From Asterias amurensis (taxonomy: Eukaryota; Echinodermata; Asteroidea; Forcipulatida; Asteriidae), in contig NC_092657.1 of NCBI RefSeq assembly GCF_032118995.1, positions 11,611,391 through 11,675,390 of the forward strand: DNA of 64,000 nucleotides. The letters run 5' to 3'. Positions 45,653 through 59,100 of this stretch are shown here, piece by piece. Within the stretch, counting starts at the first letter, position 1; every line of letters begins with the position of its first letter. Below the pieces are notes generated by a model. The model was not told the DNA's origin. It saw nothing but the letters and a program-made list of their open reading frames with translations, and did no database searches. Position numbers and translations under genes: made by a program.

Positions 45653-46179
45653 TTCATACTTCACGTTACTACATGTAGGCATTCTTTGCTTACACAGCTG
45701 TCACAGAAAGTGGGCGCAAGCACAGTATGCAGGGAACGGTGATCATAAGTGCAGAATTTGGGGTTATGTAGAGATGTATGCATAATTGGGCCAGGGTAAA
45801 TTTCTCTTCAGGTGGTCCACCTGGCTAGTTGGTGATGAAAACATCTCTGTTTAATATGAAATGTGGACTACTGAACATGCTGGGTAGACTTTTTAATAGG
45901 CCATTCTGCGTGTTAGATTTGAAAAAAGTCAGGTACAATGACTTACATGTACTTAGTCACAATGTACCACTTAATGTACATATTGATTCCTCAGACTATA
46001 GAGACAGTTGCTATGTCAAATGGTTTGGGGCAAGCCTTCGCATAGCAACCTCCAGAAGAGCGAACCCGGTACCATTGTGCCAGAAAAATCCATTTAGAAT
46101 GTTACATAGGTGTTCACTGTATCTTATGTATGTAACTATGCAAAAGCTTTCTCCTAATCATGTGGGCATAGCAACTGTC

Positions 46180-46265
46180 GCTATAATAATAATAATAATA
46201 ATAATAATAACCGCATTTATATAGCGCCTAACACCTCCAAAAGAAAGTCTCTAAGCGCTCAGAGG
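46180..46265 (-). repeat. SINE 3' tail with (TAA)n
   Basis: (ATA)n at 46183-46209 followed by CCGCATTTATATAGCGCC, the reverse of the usual GCGCTATATAA tail. Confidence 0.65.
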
Positions 46266-46343
46266 AACCAAAAGAATAGCTATAGTCTGAGAATTTCAAC
46301 GTTAACTGGTAACTTGTGATCAAGCACGACATTGCACATGTAC

Positions 46344-46370
46344 CATGGAGGAATAAATTATTCCTCCATG
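46344..46370. repeat. GGAGGAATAA palindrome
   Basis: 13-bp arms CATGGAGGAATAA and TTATTCCTCCATG around a single A; second site of the motif seen at 1161-1195. Confidence 0.7.
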
Positions 46371-47049
46371 CATGTACATACCAGACAATATTCAAATCTT
46401 ACCCACAAATGGCTTATTGACAAGCTGAGTGGTACTGCTGGCTAGTCACTGCAAAGTTATCAGACACAGGAAAACCATGCTTTTGGATGAAGTGTTCGGC
46501 TCTAAAAAGAGCCAGAGTTTATTGATGGTATTGATGTTTCGACCAGGATACATGTACTTCTCCTGAAGTGGAGCAGAGTATAGACGTACTGTTCGAAACA
46601 TCAAACCAAACAACAACTGTGTTCTTTGCCAACATTTCTTCCAAACAGATGTTGAAATATCCTAAACTCCTTGATCCTAAAAGTAAATAGCTACTTCCTT
46701 TTTCAAAAGTTTAAAAACACCAAAAAGATGAATATGATTGCAGCCACTAAAAAGACCTTGGGCCAAACTAAACCTGTACAGTTGTTCCTAGGCGTCTTTC
46801 TGTTAGTAGAGGGAAGTAAAACCATTTTTAACACTGGTATTTGAATTATACATATTTTTGTAAAAAAGTTTAACCAAAAGTAGATCATAGATTATTAATT
46901 AGGTCATACGTGTACCTTGTTTTAAAAACAGTACGGTTTATGCGAGTCAGAATGGTTTTTTTTATGCTGTTACATATACTTGTATAATATAGTGGGCAGA
47001 ACTCAATTCAGAAATAGCGGGACATGTACAAATTAGACCAACTAAAACC

Positions 47050-47637
47050 CAGTTCATTCTGCCTGCGAATGCAAAGCAAATTTTGTTGTAATACCTCGGT
47101 AACAAACTGTAAAGTTTGATTGGTTGCATGAGAACCAACCACCTTGCGGCGGGTATTGAGTTTTGTTAACCGGTGTACATTACCGGTTCCCAGTGTTAGT
47201 CGATTTCCAGCACTTACTGACTTAGTACAAAACGGCCGCGGGTTTGCGGGAACAGTGGAGAATTGTTTCTTATTTGAACAACTGTTCGTCTGCTTATTAA
47301 AGTATGTACTCGTTGTTATAATGTTTGAAGATGAAAACCGAACTTTGAAAAGAGGAATAATAATGCTACCATGGTATAATAAAACAATTGTTGCATGCTA
47401 TGATTTGGGGTCCATGGGTTTTGTACACCCTCGTTGGGGGGAAAATGGCACCCGAGCTGTACAAAACGCCATGCTCCCCATCACAGCGTGCAACAATGGT
47501 ATAATATCACATGGCTGTTTTTTACAGCAGCTGAGCACAGTTCAACTGTTGTGAATTATTCGTTGTGAATTTGTGACGTCGAAACTCGTAATGCATTCGC
47601 ATTTGCCATGTTTGCAGGAAGTATGAATTGGGCTTAA
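47050..47637. repeat. element with GTTCATTCTGCCTGCGAATG ends
   Basis: Left CCAGTTCATTCTGCCTGCG, right TGCAGGAAGTATGAATTGGG; related to 45130-45326, with an inner CATGGTATAATAAAACAATT/ATTATACC hairpin. Confidence 0.5.
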
Positions 47638-47651
47638 AGGAGTCATTCTAA

Positions 47652-47852
47652 CAATAGACCGATCCATTAGGCTCCACCGCCCACGACGCAGGTGTGAGCA
47701 AGAACATATGAGCCTCTCCAATGCCTTTCTGCACAACTCTGCTGCGCGCTCCAAGCATACGCGCACGCATGTCGGCCTTTATTTGTCAGACATTCATTGC
47801 GTTGTGATTGGTCAATACACAATGTGGCGGAGCTTAATGGATCGGTCTATTG
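47652..47852. repeat. foldback, AATAGACCGATCCATTAGGC family
   Basis: AATAGACCGATCCATTAGGC to TTAATGGATCGGTCTATT; second copy 56017-56217. Confidence 0.85.
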
Positions 47853-47932
47853 CCTATTTAAAAGCCTGAGAAGTAGTCATAAGTAAAAGACAACTTATGA
47901 TACACCATGCAGTCTGGTTGCGAACCAGTTTC

Positions 47933-48215
47933 AGGGGTCGAAATTGTCACTAGCCCACTAGCCTGGGACTACCTTGTTAAGAGCCGGGCTACTCATTTTT
48001 TTCCAATTTGATAGCCCGGCCGGCTATGCAAAAATAATGCAGTAAAATAACATCACAAACAATAATGACCTGTGCTGATGGTATTGTAAAAATGAAACAC
48101 TTTCGGTGACCAATATGTGCCGTATCTTAAGATGTAATGTGTTTTTTGGGCTACCAAAATCTCATCAGGGCTACTAAAACAATTCTGGGTTACTAGCCCT
48201 GCTGACTACCATGAA
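47933..48215. repeat. GCCCACTAGCC...GGGCTACTAAAAC element
   Basis: Starts CAGGGGTCGAAATTGTCAC and carries repeated AGCCCGG/GGGCTAC motifs; probably a dispersed element with degenerate ends. Confidence 0.4.
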
Positions 48216-48222
48216 AATACAC

Positions 48223-48613
48223 TTAAAGACATTGGACACTATTGGTATTTGTCAAAGACTAGCCTTCACGTTTGGTGTATCTCAACATATGCATAAAAGA
48301 ACAAACCTGTGAAAATTTGAGCTCAATTGGTCGTCGAAGTCGCAAGATAATAATCAACGAAAAAACACCCTTTTCACGCGAAGTTGTGTGCTTACAGATG
48401 CTTGATTTTGAGACCTCAAATTCTAATTCTGATTGTTTGAAATCAAATTTGTGGAAAATTACTTCTTTCTCAAAAACTTTGTTACTTCAGAGGGAGCCGT
48501 TTCTCACAATGTTTATACTACATTGTACCAACCGCTCCCCATTACTCGTCACCAAGAAAGGTTTTTAGGTAATAATTATTTTGAGTAATTACCAATAGTG
48601 TCCACTGCCTTTA
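48223..48613. repeat. GGCAGTGGACAC MITE
   Basis: TTAAAGACATTGGACACTAT to AATAGTGTCCACTGCCTTTA, reverse interior. Confidence 0.86.
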
Positions 48614-48775
48614 CTTTCTCCCCTGCAGTTTATTTCGACACAGCAATTCTGAATGAACCGGGCTTTACTTGTTTAACTTTACCTTCCTGGAACGAATGTA
48701 ACATCCGTTTCTTTTTAATTATTCAGTAGTGTGAGTATCCCATAAGCATTGTTGTAAGTTTTGCGAGCCAACACG

Positions 48776-48986
48776 GTCAGGTTAAATCCACATAACAAAA
48801 AATTTTCGTGCCGTGTTAGTTCGCGGCGTATAACATGTATAAAGGAAAACCGTGCCAGCTGTGTAGATCATTGTACTCTACTTTTAAAACATCTTTCTAT
48901 CATTGCAGTATGTAATTTATAACAAACAGTTTAAAAGGCTTTTCCTAGACCAGCTCACCCGATCCAAGGGCAATGTGACCCTTTAA
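48776..48986. repeat. partial AAAGGAACACG foldback
   Basis: Only the right arm is preserved, ending CCAAGGGCAATGTGACCCTTTAA. Confidence 0.65.
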
Positions 48987-49194
48987 TTAAAAGCTGGCCT
49001 TCTGCCTTTCAATTTCTGTCCTAAATTTTTTTTTTTTTTTATGAATATTGTTAATATTTAAGTTTAATTGATCTCTGGCTGTGACTTTGAAATGTTTTTA
49101 ATAAACAAATAAACAAAATATGTAAAACTTGTAGAGCTGGTTTAATAACCTCATCACTGTGAATACATTTATTTATTGTAGGTGGGATCATGGA

Positions 49195-49810
49195 GGAAGG
49201 ACGAGAAGGAGCTCGAACGAAGGGACTTTAGAAAGTCAAACCCGTGGTACCGCGGTCGTTTAACGACACCTCGTAATCACCCACATACCTCATACAGGCA
49301 ATGGGCGACCTGGCGTATGTGAGTTTGCGCGTGCGCACTTGGTTCTTCACTCAACCATGGTGTCGTATGTCGTATTGATATAATACAGAAACAACAACTT
49401 TTTTGAGACCTGATAAAAATTGTGTACACTTGTGCCTACCAAATAAAAAAAACACAATTGAATACCAACCACCCTCGTGTGCTAATACCCAAATGTTTAA
49501 CCACTGACAGTGATCGGAAAGTCACAAAAAATGTAAAAATATGCCATGATGTTTCAGTGAAACACCACAAACGGTAAATGAAAACATGTATATTCACAAT
49601 TCTTGTCTCCAATAATTCAACTTTACACGAAGGCAATGGTGCAGAGCGGCGGTATCGCACGTTCTGTACTAAGAGATCTAATCCTGCTCGTTTATTGGCC
49701 GTCCAGCTAGAGGTCTCCTATCTTTCTCCACTGGTCAGACAGGGGCATTGTCAGGGTATTCTTTAGTTACTCTGCAGTTTTGCGGGTCGTTCGAGCTCCT
49801 TCTCTTTCTT
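49195..49810. repeat. inverted sequence GGAGGAAGGACGAGAAGGAG
   Basis: GGAAGGACGAGAAGGAGCTC near 49195 and GAGCTCCTTCTCTTTCTTCC near 49794 are inverted copies, suggesting a roughly 600-bp element. The left part opens with GGTGGGATCATGGAGG and the right ends CCTCCATGGTGGGAT. Confidence 0.5.
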
Positions 49811-51190
49811 CCTCCATGGTGGGATATACAATGAAACCATGGCTTCAAGCAGGGAATACTTATTAGGGAATAACAGTGCAAGGGTTAGGTATTCACTGCG
49901 TGGTGATGACCGGATTGGTGGCTAACGGACCGAGCCGGAGGCGAGATCCGTTAACAGCGCCAGCCACCAACCAAGGTCATTACCATGCAGTGAAGACCAG
50001 GTCCGAACACTGTTATTCCCATTAATAAATAAAGGAATAAAATAGGAGGATGTTACTGTGGGTCTTGAGGGACAGCTGACGAGCAGGGAGGTCTTTCCGT
50101 AGAGTCTTTCTCGAAAGCTACGAGAAATTAGACTCTGCAAGGGTCGAAACTTAAGGCATTTATTTAGCCTTTGAGAAAGACTCTGCTAATATACAATAGT
50201 TTCTGACTCTTGCGTGGGAAATACAATTTCTCGATTCATGGTGTTTCTATACATTTTATTTTGTTTTAATGTTTTTCAAATTGAAAAAATGCATACATAC
50301 TTTATACTTTTACATGCCTAATACTTCACTTGTGAGGGGACAAAGCCGTTTTTCCTTGGTAGGCCGGTTAAAAACAAATGGACTTCCATCACTCGGATTG
50401 GAAAACATTAAGCCATTTACGTGTTAGATTTAAATGTTGTCTGGTACTGCTACAACATTGTACAATGACATGCTTGACCACAAGTTACCACTTAAGTTTG
50501 AATTCCTCAGATTATCGAGACAGTTGCTATGTCACATGATTCGGGGCAAGCTTTCACGCAGTTATGTAAGAGATGGTGAACACCAATACACAATTATGAA
50601 TGGATGTGTATTACCAGGGTGAGCTGCTCATCTGGAGGTTGCTATACAAAAGCTTGCACCAAATCCAAATCGTGTGACACAGCAACTGTCTCTGTAGTCC
50701 GAGGAATTCAAATGTAAGCGGTCACTCGTGACTAAGCAAGTCATATATTTCATTCATCACGAATTCCACTTTTACGCATCAGCAGAGCTGCTAACATTTC
50801 CATCGTGCGTTCTTGTACAAGAATCAGGGATATATTTAGCAATAATATGTTCAACATAATCGGGAAAAAATTGTCCACAATCAGGGAGGTTATCAAATTT
50901 GTTCATCAGAACATGGAAAAACGTTTTGTTTTTGGTTGCCAGGGAACTTTCTGCAGAATCAGGGAGAGTTACAGCTGACTGCAAAAGTGACTTGAATGGG
51001 TGAAAGCCTGCCTTCAAATCCTTTGCATTTATCATCACAGCGTCTGTTGTGCCAATTTGGTTGTTTTCAGATTTCCAACGTCTACGGATACACATAATAG
51101 GCCCCTTTGTTCTGAAGCCCTGCATGGTGTACATGTACGTGTAGATTCATGAAAATTTTGACAGTATACTGGTATATTGCTTTTAATCCA

Positions 51191-51240
51191 AGTATAGATA
51201 GAGATGTTATTATTATTATAATAACATCTCTATCTATACT
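51191..51240. repeat. perfect 22-bp hairpin
   Basis: Arms AGTATAGATAGAGATGTTAT plus TA and its exact complement enclose 6 bases. Confidence 0.9.
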
Positions 51241-52134
51241 TTAGTCATCCGTCAGCAAAAACTTAGAAAAAAAGGATATCTAGTTGTCATGCTTGTTGGA
51301 AATTTTTACATGCGTTTTATACAAGGCCTTTAAGCATGTAATGAGGGTCCACTAATGAACAGTTTTAGTGACACATTGCCAAGTTATTTTCATTTTAAAT
51401 GTTTTGTTTTTTTAGCCTCTTACAAAGAGTGGCATTTTAGCCTTGTTTAGGCAAACTTGCATAGAATATATGACTTACAAAACATGCTCGCGTAAATTTT
51501 TGGTTTTATAAACTTTTCAGTCAATTCCTTTAACTTGGTTTTTTTATATTTAAATTAAATCAAGGGCTCTCCACATCATGATTCGGGGGTGCTTCCATTA
51601 ATCAATTCCATGTAGACAGCTTTAACATGTACTTTACCACTGTCTTCATTTTACATAAGAGATTTACCGAAAAATCAGAATAGCGTATTGACCTACTAAT
51701 GAGTGTCACATTATAAAAATTACAGCAAGCAAGATCAGAAAGTCCTATGCTCCATTGGCTGATGAAGAATGATGATTGAAAGCTTAAAGCAGGCATCATG
51801 CTTCATTTTTAAACAGGCAAGGGCACCAAAGCGTCTTCTCCTTAGTAAAGAGCACCTCTACGATAAATTTCCATAGGAACGTTGCCTGGGGCATCAAGGC
51901 AATGACCACGGGCAACAGAGGCAATTGCAGAATCAGGTCAAAGTCAATCAGCAACTAGGGTTATAAAATAAACATCTTTCCAGCTTGGGCCAGTGACTTC
52001 TTGCTATCTTACCATTGGAGCATTTCGTGGGGCACCAAGGCAATGAGCAGGGGCAATAGGGGCAATTGCCACCGTTCATGCCTATGCAGTATCATGTCAA
52101 AGTCAATCAGCAACTAGGATTATGTAACAAACAC

Positions 52135-52300
52135 CTAGCTAGCTTGGGCCAATGATGTTCTTGCCATCTGAAGAGCGCCCTCGTACGTCTCGTTTCCACC
52201 GATGAACCCGTTGGCGTGTACGAATATACACCCTGGGATGCCAGACAGCTCTGACAGTTCCTCGTTTCTAATACCACGCCATTTTTCCGGAAGGGAGAGT
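52135..52300 (-). CDS. MYG1: MYG1 exon 8 (C-terminus, stop TAG)
   Basis: Residues 323-377. Encodes [32 protein letters not shown] and [13 protein letters not shown]. Human continues a few residues beyond TLAQ. The stop is at 52135-52137. Confidence 0.96.
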
Positions 52301-53076
52301 CTGAGTGAAGAAATAAAGAAATGTATAAAAAATATTTGCTAAAATTTATCAATACGCTTTTCATAATCCTGTCAGCAAACATTATGTGAATTTTACATTA
52401 GCCACAATCTCTGAACCCCCTCTTTTTTACGATAAGTGCACTGGGTTCTTTTAAAAGTGTTACACAACACACGGGACCAACAGCTTAACACCCCATCCTC
52501 CAGCAGTAAATGGTTAAAGGCACTGTACACAATTGGTAATTACTCAAAATACATGTTAGCATTAAACATGTTAAACCTTACTTGGTAAAGAGAAACGGAG
52601 AGCTGTCGATAGTATAATACACTGTGACAAAAGACTCACTCTGAGGTAACATAGTTTTTGAAATAATAATAAAAGACTTCTGACCAGAAGCCTTTTATTC
52701 CTATCTGAAAGCACACTATTTTGTTGAAGCGCCATAAGCGTCACTACGTGACGGACCAGAGTGCTATATAGAAGCCACTATTATTATTAATATTATTAAA
52801 ACATTACCTGTTGCTAAAGGAATTACTTGAGACTGCCACGCATTGAACTCTCCATTTTCCATTGGAGTCCGAGTACAAGACGTACTTGATCGGCGTCTCA
52901 ATACTCAAGGATTTCTCCAGGGAAAAGAGGTGCTCCTTCCACGGACAACCCCCTTCCTTAAAGACGACTATTTCACCACTCTTGTCGACCTGAATAAAAA
53001 GATGTCGGTAAAACAATCATACAGTGTGAGAAGGCTGGCTGTTATTCTCCAGGGTTACCCCCAGGTAAATAGATTG

Positions 53077-53114
<38 letters not shown>

Positions 53115-56100
53115 GTATTTTTTTTTTAGCAAGTCGCCAGACACACAAGACCTGAAGGCCACTTCAAGGTGTGAGCTACAATTATTTTTGTCCAAAGGCC
53201 TTTGCCACCTTCTCCTAGGGCTGAAACGGGCTTACCCCTTTTACAGTCCATACAAATGTAGGCTTGGGTATCATCAGTCCGAAGCATGGCCGGTAGAGCA
53301 GAAAGCACTTCCTCCCCAATTTTTCTTAGCAAGTGTCACGACTGGGATTTGAACCCACACTCTGCAGATCAATCACCAGAGCTTGAATCCGGTGCTCTTA
53401 ACTGCTCGGCCACGACACGCTAGAAGTGTGAAAAGGGCTAGAAGATGTAGTCAAAGATTGTAGTAAATTCAACTCACCTGAGATCGTTCCTTGAGGGCGG
53501 TCTCCACTAGTTCCCTAGCCGGCCACCAGCTGTTGGTGTAGTAGTTTACTTTGTCTAGAAACTCCTCCCCTGTCAGCTGCATTGCCTTCTGAAATCCAGC
53601 CTGACAAAGGAACAATTTGCACTTGACACAATTAGTAATTGTCAAAGACCAGTATTCTCACTTGGTGTACCACAAGCTGGTGAAAACGATGAGACCAATT
53701 TAAGAACTGACTCAGTGGTACATGTAGTTCAATTTAATAATCACGATCCTATAAGCTAAAGTAGTAGTCCCAGCCTATTTCTATACCATCTGCCCAGGTA
53801 AGAGTAAACAAAAGTAGGACAGTTCTTTTCAGAATTGAGAAGTCTCCCGAAACCCCGAACATCTACTCCGCGGTAGTAGAATAAAGCAAGAGAGTTCTCT
53901 ATGAGCAAAGACTACCTGGCAAGTAGATACACACATGGTGTTACCGCAAACCAAATATCTATTGTATCGCAATTTGCTGCATAAATAAAACAAAACTGTG
54001 AAAAGTTGCATTTTCTTTAAATTTGTTTTAATGAGATTGCGATCAAACTCACAAGGTCGGATGGCTACTTCAAAGTGAGGTCTACACAAACTGATTAGGG
54101 CTATCGACACAAGTAAACTGTTATCAGGGACACGTGCCACCTACTCCCAGTCTGAAACAGGGTTACTCCTTCTGCAAGAATGTAGGCATGGGTATCATCC
54201 ACTAGGAGCCAGGCTGGTAGGAGAGAATGAAATACCTTACGAACTTGCATGGGGGACCCTGGCTGGTAGAGCAGAATGTGTTAAGTAGGATTTGAAACTT
54301 TGCATGGTGGAAATAAAATATAGAAGAGTTTGCGGTAACACAATAACTATCTCTAAATGAATTGGGGGTAGTTCTGAAAAGAAGCGTTGGATTAACATTA
54401 ACTCGATGTTTCCGACATGCTGATCAAAACGTCAAGTTAATCCAACGGTTCTTTTCAGAACCACCCCAACTCATTTAGAGATAGATATTACATGGTGTTC
54501 CCGCAAACTCTTGTATATCAGAATGTGTTACTTTCCAAACTTGTTACCAAGCAATTATGGTTAGGCTTGCTCAATAGCACTAGTGTCATGACTGGGAATC
54601 AAACCCAAACTAGTGCTGGGCGAATAGTGAAATTTTGATATTCAGATATCGCTGGCCAACTATCCGAAATTAACCGGATATTCAAATAGTTTAAAACTAG
54701 TATTAAAAAAAAATATTCAACAAAATATTAAAAATATTTGTTTTTTGCCGCTAGAGGGCGCTGTTCTTTTGTGAATGAGATCGTATGGGCGGATGATATT
54801 AGTTTTAGACAGTGTCACTCGGTTCATTCATAAAAATAACCGGATCTAATTTAAAGATGGCGATTTGCTTTTTCTTTTGATCGTGATTGACTCTACGTGA
54901 AGGAAAACTTTCGTAATCTTTGAACAAATGACGTCAGAAATGTCATTGTTTTAACTCTTCACGGAGGTGAGCATAGTTAAATACTTAATTTATGCTGTTT
55001 TATGTTGTCTTAATAGAAGTTTCATAAGGATTCAGACAAAACATTCCTATCAGTTGTCGCCCGACGTCCACAGATATTCGGATATTAAAAGAATATCCGG
55101 TTTCTTGGTTGTAATTACAGAACTATCCGGTTTATAAATAGGTATTCGCGCCCTATGCGGATATCCAGTTAAGAAAAAAAAAAGCATTTGCAGTTACGGA
55201 TAGGAAAACCTATTCACCATTAACCGGATATTTGAATAATTCGCCCAGGCCTAACCCAAACACTGCTGCCGAGTGCTGACAAAACAAGAGTTTCCCAGGT
55301 CAAAATTCAAAATTCTTTGAATCTAGTTAAACTGTGTTTAACTGGAACTAGTTGAAAACCAGTTGATAAACAAGTTAAACACAGTTAAAACCAGTTGGTT
55401 TAATATGGAAAATGAACAGACACCAACTGGTTTATAATTTAAACCTAGTTGAGCACAGTTAAACCTAGTCCAAACCAGTTGGTTTAATATGGAAAATGGA
55501 CAGACACCAACTGGTTTATAATTTAAACCTAGTTGAAAACAGTTAAACCTAGTCCAAACCAGTTGGTTAATATGGAAAATGGACGAGTTGGGTCACTATC
55601 ATAGAGTTATATATAAGAACTAGAGGGCGCATGAGTGTTGCTTCTTGCACAAACGCCACGGGACCGCAAGATGACAAGCGTGTCATTCTGCACCCACGTT
55701 GAATATGAAATACATGTTTGAGGTTTTTTTTATTGAACGCTCACGCGATGCTGTTTGTTCAACTTACAAAATGGCCGCACAAACACACGCTGTGAGATAG
55801 CTGTTTTGTCAACTTAGAAAATGGCCGCCTGCTCGCATACCGGGGCGCGTATATAGGCCAGTGCGCGCTCTAGTTCTTATATATAACTCTATGGTCACTA
55901 TCCAGTTGAACCAGTTGACCCCAGTTAACTGGGTTCAACTGCAATTTTGACCTGGGTTGGGTCTGATGAACTAGACCGCTTGGCCACCCAGGCCATAAAA
56001 ACATTTCTGAGAAACAATAGACCGATCCATTAGGCTCCGCCCGCAGCGCACGTGTGAGCAAGACACGTGAGCCTCTCCGATGCCATTCTGCACAACTCTG

Positions 56101-59100
56101 TCGCGCGCGCCGAGCATACACGCACGCATGTCAGACTTTATAGTGCTGGACTTTTGGTTGCACAATGGGTTGTGATTGGTCAATATGCAATGAGGGGAAG
56201 CTTAATGGATCGGTCTAGGGTGTAGTAATATACTCACTTCCTCATCGGGATTCTTATCCATCCAGTCCGGGTTGAGATGTTTCACTCTAGAGCTTAAGTT
56301 ACTGGTAATCTGATACCTGCGTAAAACAGAACAAATTTTAGTTTCCCTTGTTGTTTATTATATAATAGTTGGAATTAAGAGTTGCAACCCCTTGAGGTTA
56401 TTACTGTCCAGCCACTTCCCAGGATGTATCGTAAACTTGTGTGTGATCCCTGGCTAATCAGCAGTGGTTTCAGGTTGATCAGCTTGCGACTGGCTCCCTG
56501 AACAAATAAAAATTACAAAAAAGGAAACCGCCAACAAAGGGCTACATGTGGATCAGCTCAGTTGGTTAAGTGTCGGCACATTTAAATCTGCCCCTCTCTT
56601 GAAGACGAGCAGAGTATGTACTGTGTGAAAGGTCGAGCCTACACCAGCTCTTTTCAGAGAGGGATTTAATACATGGTTGTACCCGCACGTTTACTACTTA
56701 TTTATTTTGATTACCTTCTTCATACTCAACCGTGTTGAGTATTTTAATAATTTGTAAAAAAAAATATTTGCTAAATTTTTTTTATTTTGGGCAGATGGGT
56801 CACTTATGGTGGTCTGGTGGTATTATGATTATTATTATGCCTAACGATGACTAGAGCAATCTAGTTGAAACGTTGAGACAAATTTCAAGAACTGACTCCC
56901 TGGTAGTGCAGTTAATTACGATCATATAAGCTAAAGTAGTAGTCCCAGCCAATTTTCTAAATATCTTCCGCCCCGGTAGTAGTTGTTAAAAAGCTGGACG
57001 TTCTGAAAGTCTCCTGAACATCCGATTAATCTACTCTGCGGTAGTAGAATAAAGAAAGACAGTTCTCTAAAGAACAAACTCTACCTGGCAAGTAGATAGA
57101 CACACGGTGTTACCACAAACCATAAATAAATTGATACCCTACCATGCAATGCCTAAAATCCTATATATTATGCCCTCTCTAACCTTGGATTTTCATCAGT
57201 CTGTGAGATCCCATTATCAATGGCGTCAATCTCCTCCATGAAGTTCTCGTACACCTTGTCGAACAGCGCCTCCACCTTTTGCTCGTCAGCATCCGTCAGA
57301 CCCTTTGAGGTACGGAGGACTCGCCTGCCGAAGTAGAGGTAGACAAGACCAGCGCTACTCAGCTTCGTTGTCCAGGATTTACTCGGCTCCAGCGAGTTCA
57401 TGGAATGCGAAAATGAACTATTTCAAAAGAGAAAACCATTATTATTTCTTTACACACATCAACCAGAATTTTGTATGGAATGTGAAAATGGACTGTTTCA
57501 CAAGACAAAACAAAGTATAACTTCTAACTTATAAAACCTGCCGTCAATTTCACAAAGAGATAGGACTCGTCTTATCTCGAGTTAGGACAAGTAACTCGTC
57601 CTAACTTAGGATTAATGTTAAGGTCTGCATGCTACAGTGCAGGGTTGGGACTCGTCCTAAGTCCTAAGATTTGTCTCAAGTTAGGAAGAGTTTTGTGAAA
57701 TCGACGGCAGAACGTCAACTATTTCACAAGAGAAAAGAAATAAATTATATAGCTTTCTGCTATAAATCAAACTCGGATACTTCACGGAGGCACAAAAGCC
57801 ATTCTCTTGGTGCCCATGAAATGCTCCAGTAGACAATTACAATTTCCTTACAGGGTGCCCTATTATGTAGGAGAAAATGTCTTGGTGCCCTTGCTCTTTC
57901 AAAAAGGAAGCTACAGGTCTGACCTCTACCACCTCAGGTACCCATTTATACCCCTGGGTAAAGAGTTCTAAGCAGTTATAGTGAAGAGTCTTGCTCCAGG
58001 ACACAAGTGTCATGACCGGGATTCAAACCCATACCGGATAACTAAACCACAAGAGCTTGAATTTGAGGCTAAAAACCGCTCCAGCAGGCCTGTATGCTTC
58101 GGTTTTGAAGGGGCAAGGGCACCAAGACATTTTCTCCACTGGGGAAATTATAAATGTCTACGGGAGCATTTCAAGGGCACCAGTGTTGTAGCTAGACCAG
58201 TTTTAGTGGTGGGCAATAAATCAATTTTGTTGGAAAGCTACCCAGGACAAGGAGATCAACAAACTATTCATGTTGTTTAATTACAGTGTGGTCATTATTG
58301 CTGAAGTGGGGCAACGTTTTCAAATTGTTTCGAGTTTGGGGCAATGCAATAAGTTGAATAATCTTTTGACTGTGTTCTTTCTCTGTGACATTTGATACTC
58401 CTTATCATTAGTCATTAGCTGTGTCTCAAATCAATGCACTCTGGACAATATTTGAAGTCTGTGCTGAGCAGCACATTATATTTTCCTCAAAGTGCTGAGC
58501 AAAAAATGTGAGTCCTGGGCAGGCCCGCCCAGCACCGCCCACCGTGGCTACAACACTGAAGGACACCAAGACAATCACCATGGGGCATGGAGGCAATCAC
58601 CTTTGTTTCCTCCGTGTGTACTCGGCCATGGCGTCCTACTCAACTGGTGAATTTGAAAGATTGAGGCTGTAATCAACTTACCGTTGGTGATGATCATATC
58701 TGTGAATCGTGGGGTCGAATACTCCGCCTACATCAACGACGATATCACACCCCTCAAGTTTCTTCGGGTCTCTGGTTCTGACAATTTCTTGTAGAAAAAA
58801 ACAAAACAAAACACAACAATTAATTTTGAAGACTGTAGGAGGCCTACATCTTAAGGGGACACATTACATTTGGATTGGGTACTGTTGGCGATAAAAAGCA
58901 TTTGTTATGAAATATGGTTGGAGAGTAGAAAATAACCATAATGATTCACAAAAATATCTCTTGACGTGTTTGGGTGGCTTCAAATATTTGGGTAAGTAAA
59001 AAATAACAGAAGATCATTATCTTTCAGAAGAAACAGATCAAACTTCAAAGTGAGACTAAATTTCATAGTCTAAACTTCAACACTTTTGTTACCTGCGTCT

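Larger units (their letters stand above)
44825..52134. other. intergenic region between convergent BAZ1B and MYG1
   Basis: No exon is supported. It must contain both 3' UTRs, but no AATAAA with a convincing downstream context was found on either strand. Most of it is repeats, listed separately, with unassigned AT-rich sequence at about 46400-47040, 49000-49430 and 50140-52130. Confidence 0.65.

Noticed and set aside
46352..46357. BAZ1B polyadenylation signal AATAAA
   Set aside because: The hexamer is part of the GGAGGAATAAA palindrome, so it cannot be taken as a signal without transcript evidence.
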